This document shows positions 60,502-64,000 of a DNA stretch of 64,000 nt, in pieces. A program made the position numbers and the translations under genes. The notes below the pieces were generated by a model. It worked only from the letters and a program-made list of their open reading frames with translations, was not told the DNA's origin and ran no database searches. Source of the DNA: Antedon mediterranea (Eukaryota > Echinodermata > Crinoidea > Comatulida > Antedonidae). Position 1 is the first letter of the stretch. Every line of letters starts with the position of its first letter. Location: positions 21,486,101 through 21,550,100 of the forward strand of contig NC_092677.1 in the NCBI RefSeq assembly GCF_964355755.1, written 5' to 3'.

Positions 60502-63500
60502 TGTTAACAAGTTTTTTCGAAAATCACAAAATGGTCTAAAACTTCTCAAAATGCGATTTGAAGGTATTCTGAGCACTTTGGTGTTTTTATGTTAACAATT
60601 TTTTTCGAAAATCACAAAATGGTCTAAAACGTCTCCAAATGCGATTTGAAGCTATTTTGTAAACTTTGATGTTTTGTGTGAAAAAGTTTTTTCGAAATGC
60701 TCAAAATGGTCTAAAACGTTTTTAAATACGATATGAAGCTATTTTGTGGACTTTGATGTTTTTGTGTGAAAAGTTTTAACGAAATGCTCAAAATGGTCTA
60801 AAACGGTTTCTAATGTGATTTTAAGCAGTTTGATGTTTTTGTGTAACCAAGTTTCATCGAAATGCACAAAAGGGTCTAAAACGTCTCCAAATGCGATTTG
60901 AAGCTCTTTTGTCTTTTTATGTTAACAAGTTTTTTCGAAAACTACAAAATGGTCTAAAACGTCTCCAAATGCGATTTGAAGCTATTCTGTACACTTTGAT
61001 GTTTTGTGAGAAAAAGTTTTGTCGAATTGCTCAAAATGGTCTAAAACGTTTTTAAATACGATATTAAGCTATTTTTTACTCTTTGATGTTTTTGTGTGAA
61101 AAGTTTTAACGAAATGGTCAAAATGTGATTTTAAGCACTTTGATGTTTTTGTGTAACCAAGTTTCATCTAAATGCACAAAATGGTCTAAAACGTCTCCAA
61201 ATGCGATTTGAAGCTTTTCTAAGCACTTTGGTGTTTTTATGTTAACAAGTTCTTTCGAAAATCACAAAATGGTCTAAACCGTCTCAAAATGCGATGTGAA
61301 GGTATTCTGAGCACTTTGGTGTTTTTATGTTAACAAGTTTTTTCGAAAATCACAAAATGGTCTAAAACGTCTCCAAATGCGATTTGAAGCTATTTTGTAA
61401 ACTTTGATGTTTTGTGTGAAAAAGTTTTTTCGAAATGCTCAAAATGGTCTAAAACGTTTTTAAATACGATATTAAGCTATTTTGTGGACTTTGATGTTTT
61501 TGTGTGAAAAGTTTTAACGAAATGCTCAAAATGGTCTAAAACGGTTTCTAATGTGATTTTAAGCACTTTGATGTTTTTGTGTAACCAAGTTTCATCGAAA
61601 TGCACAAAAGGGTCTAAAACGTCTCCAAATGCGATTTGAAGCTATTCTTAGCTCTTTTGTGTTTTTATGTTAACAAGTTTTTTCGAAAACTACAAAATGG
61701 TCTAAAACGTCTCCAAATGCGATTTAAAGCTATTCTGTACACTTTGATGTTTTGTGTGAAAAAGTTTTGTCGAAATGCTCAAAATGGTCTAAAACGTTTT
61801 TAAATACGATATTAAGCTCTTTTGTGCTCTTTGATGTTTTTGTGTAACCAAGTTTCATCGAAATGAACAAAATGGTCTTAAACGTCTCCAAATGCGATTT
61901 GAAGATTTTCTAAGCACTTTGGTGTTTTTATGTTAACAAGTTTTTTCGAAAATCACAAAATGGTCTAAAACGTCTCAAAATGCGATTTGAAGGTATTCTG
62001 AGCACTTTGGTGTTTTTATGTTAACAAGTTTTTTCGAAAATCACAAAATGGTCTAAAACTTCTCAAAATGCGATTTGAAGGTATTCTGAGCACTTTGGTG
62101 TTTTTATGTTAACAATTTTTTTCGAAAATCACAAAATGGTCTAAAACGTCTCCAAATGCGATTTGAAGCTATTCTGTACACTTTGAAGTTTTGTGTGAAA
62201 AAGTTTTCTCGAAACGTTCAAAATGGTCTAAAACGTTTTCCCATACTATATTAAGCCATTTTGTGCAATTTGATGTTTTTGTGTAACCAAGTTTCATCGA
62301 AATGAACAAAATGGTCTAAAACGTCTCCAAATGCGATTTGAAACTTTTCTAAGCACTTTGGTGTTTTTATGTTAACAAGTTTTTTCGAAAATCACAAAAT
62401 GGTCTAAAACGTCTCCAAATGCGATTTGAAGGTATTCTGAGCACTTTGGTGTTTTTATGTTAACAAGTTTTTTCGAAAATCACAAAATGGTCTAAAACGT
62501 CTCCAAATGCGATTTGAAGCTATTTTGTAAACTTTGATGTTTTGTGTGAAAAAGTTTTTTCGAAATGCTCAAAATGGTCTAAAACGGTTTCAAATGCGAT
62601 TTGAAGCTATTCTGTACACTTTGAAGTTTTGTGTGAAAAAGTTTTCTCGAAATGTTCAAAATGGTCTAAAACGTTTTCCCATACCATATTAAGCCATTTT
62701 GTGCAATTTGATGTTTTTGTGTAACCAAGTTTCATCGAAATGAACAAAATGGTCTAAAACGTCTCCAAATGCGATTTAAAGCTATTCTGTACACTTTGAT
62801 GTTTTGTGTGAAAAAGTTTTGTCGAAATGCTCAAAATGGTCTAAAACGTTTTTAAATACGATATTAAGCTATTTTTTGCTCTTTGATGTTTTTGTGTGAA
62901 CAGTTTTAACGAAATGCTCAAAATGTGATTTTAAGCACTTTGATGTTTTTGTGTAACCAAGTTTCATCGAAATGCACAAAATGGTCTAAAACGTCTCCAA
63001 ATGCGATTTGAAGCTATTCTGTACACTTTGATGTTTTGTGAGAAAAAGCTTTGTCGAAATGCTCAAAATGGTCTAAAACGTTTTTAAATACCATATTAAG
63101 CTATTTTGTGCACTTTGATGTTTTTGTGTGTAAAATTTTATCGAAATGCTCAAAATGGTCTAAAACGTCACCAAATGCGATTTGAAGATTTTCTAAGCAC
63201 TTTGGTGTTTTTAAGTTAACAAGTTTTTTCGAAAATCACAAAATGGTCTAAAACGTCTCAAAATGCGATTTGAAGGTATTCTGAGCACTTTGGTGTTTTT
63301 ATGTTAACAAGTTTTTTCGAAAATCACAAAATGGTCTAAAACGTCTCCAAATGCGATTTGAAGCTATTTTGTAAACTTTGATGTTTTGTGTGAAAAAGTT
63401 TTTTCGAAATGCTCAAAATGGTCTAAAACGTTTTTAAATACGATATTAAGCTATTTTGTGGACTTTGATGTTTTTGTCTGAAAAGTTTTAACGAAATGCT

Positions 63501-64000
63501 CAAAATGGTCTAAAACGGTTTCTAATGTGATTTTAAGCACTTTGATGTTTTTGTGTAACCAAGTTTCATCGAAATGCACAAAAGGGTCTGAAACGTCTCC
63601 AAATGCGATTTGAAGCTCTTTTGTGTTTTTATGTTAACAAGTTTTTTCGAAAACTACAAAATGGTCTAAAACGTCTCCAAATGCGATTTAAAGCTATTCT
63701 GTACACTTTGATGTTTTGTTTGAAAAAGTTTTGTCGAAATGCTCAAAATGGTCTAAAACGTTTTTAAATACGATATTAAGCTCTTTTGTGCTCTTTGATG
63801 TTTTTGTGTAACCAAGTTTAATCGAAATGAACAAAATGGTCTTAAACGTCTCCAAATGCGATTTGAAGATTTTCTAAGCACTTTGGTGTTTTTATGTTAA
63901 CAAGTTTTTTCGAAAATCACAAAATGGTCTAAAACGTCTCCAAATGCGATTTGAAGGTATTCTGAGCACTTTGGTGTTTTTATGTTAACAAGTTTTTTCG
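58590..64000 (-). repeat. Inverted array, ~3.5-kb repeat offset
   Basis: About 58590-60519 matches about 62160-64000. The offset is 3,569 on the left (GAAACGTTCA at 58642 and 62211) and 3,481 further right (ATTTTTTGCTC at 59390 and 62871). The 88-base change is one monomer, present near 58900 and absent from the later copy. In reverse complement the types appear in the same order as in the forward 6-11 kb region, including the fused D/E unit (AAATGTGATTTTAAGC near 59443 and 62922). Confidence 0.84.

Larger units (their letters stand above)
57674..64000 (-). repeat. Satellite array, inverted orientation
   Basis: From here to the window end every monomer reads as the reverse complement of the preceding array: the boundary signature appears as CAAAATGGTCTAAAAC instead of GTTTTAGACCATTTTG. 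The same monomer types and private variants occur, for example a CTTCTTAA variant read as TTAAGAAG at 58110 and 60153, and a CGGTTTAG variant read as CTAAACCG at 61274. The segment is therefore an inverted piece of the same array and not a different satellite. It continues past the window end. No gene or foreign insertion is visible. Confidence 0.95.

Noticed and set aside
1-64000. CRISPR array
   Set aside because: Repeats abut head to tail with no unique spacers, units of 76-88 bp are too long, and there are no cas genes.
1-64000. True CENP-B box
   Set aside because: The TTCGNNNNA half is present but the CGGG half is not, in any monomer type read. Kept only as a resemblance.
1-64000. Assignment to a named satellite family or species
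   Set aside because: The monomer does not match any satellite consensus I can recall with confidence, such as the Arabidopsis 180-bp repeat or primate alpha satellite. A database search with one type-A monomer would be needed.

Overview
The whole 64,000-base window is satellite DNA. It is one uninterrupted tandem array of AT-rich monomers of about 87 bp (usual forms 86-88 bp, shortened forms 76-78 bp). A monomer whose bases I counted (8901-8987) is about 31% G+C. From the window length I estimate about 740 monomers. I found no credible protein gene, RNA gene, transposable element, CRISPR array or unique spacer, and the array runs off both ends. The absence of genes over 64 kb and the nested higher-order repeat (HOR) structure point to a eukaryotic nuclear genome, in heterochromatin of centromeric, pericentromeric or subtelomeric type. 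I do not recognise the family and cannot name the species.

Monomer anatomy. In the forward reading nearly every monomer opens with GTTTTAGACCATTTTG. A TTTCG then follows at about base 21 and an A-rich block at about 25-31. Next come ACATCAAAG or ACACCAAAG in the middle and a variable 3' third. About ten recurrent types (called A to J here) differ by small diagnostic changes and are arranged in HORs, as in primate alpha satellite.

Layout. 1-3638: a 1,512-bp HOR in 2.4 copies. 3639-16254: long HOR domain with nested tandem duplications of period 1,582, 691 and 2,238 bp. 16228-22917: a 3,949-bp-offset duplication plus local 658- and 515-bp duplications. About 22820-37061: a second copy, nearly identical, of about 2101-16254 (offset 20,719). 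35081-39374: a 2,147-bp tandem duplication. 39481-40700: another 691-bp duplication. 40852 to about 45000: a shorter relative of the 6.8-13 kb region. About 45086-46600: relative of the 1,512-bp HOR. 47683-57673: a distinct domain built on a 929-bp HOR, rearranged with 1,690/1,948/3,638-bp periods. At about 57,674 the polarity flips, and every monomer to 64,000 lies on the opposite strand.

What it says. The array appears to have grown by repeated unequal exchange or amplification at several scales, with small microhomology-flanked deletions that became fixed markers of HOR lineages. The most notable single feature is the head-to-head orientation switch at 57,67x. Its junction is a near-palindrome with a 9-base gap in one arm, and the inverted side carries private variants of HORs seen on the forward side. 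No gene-based system is present; the interest is structural and evolutionary.
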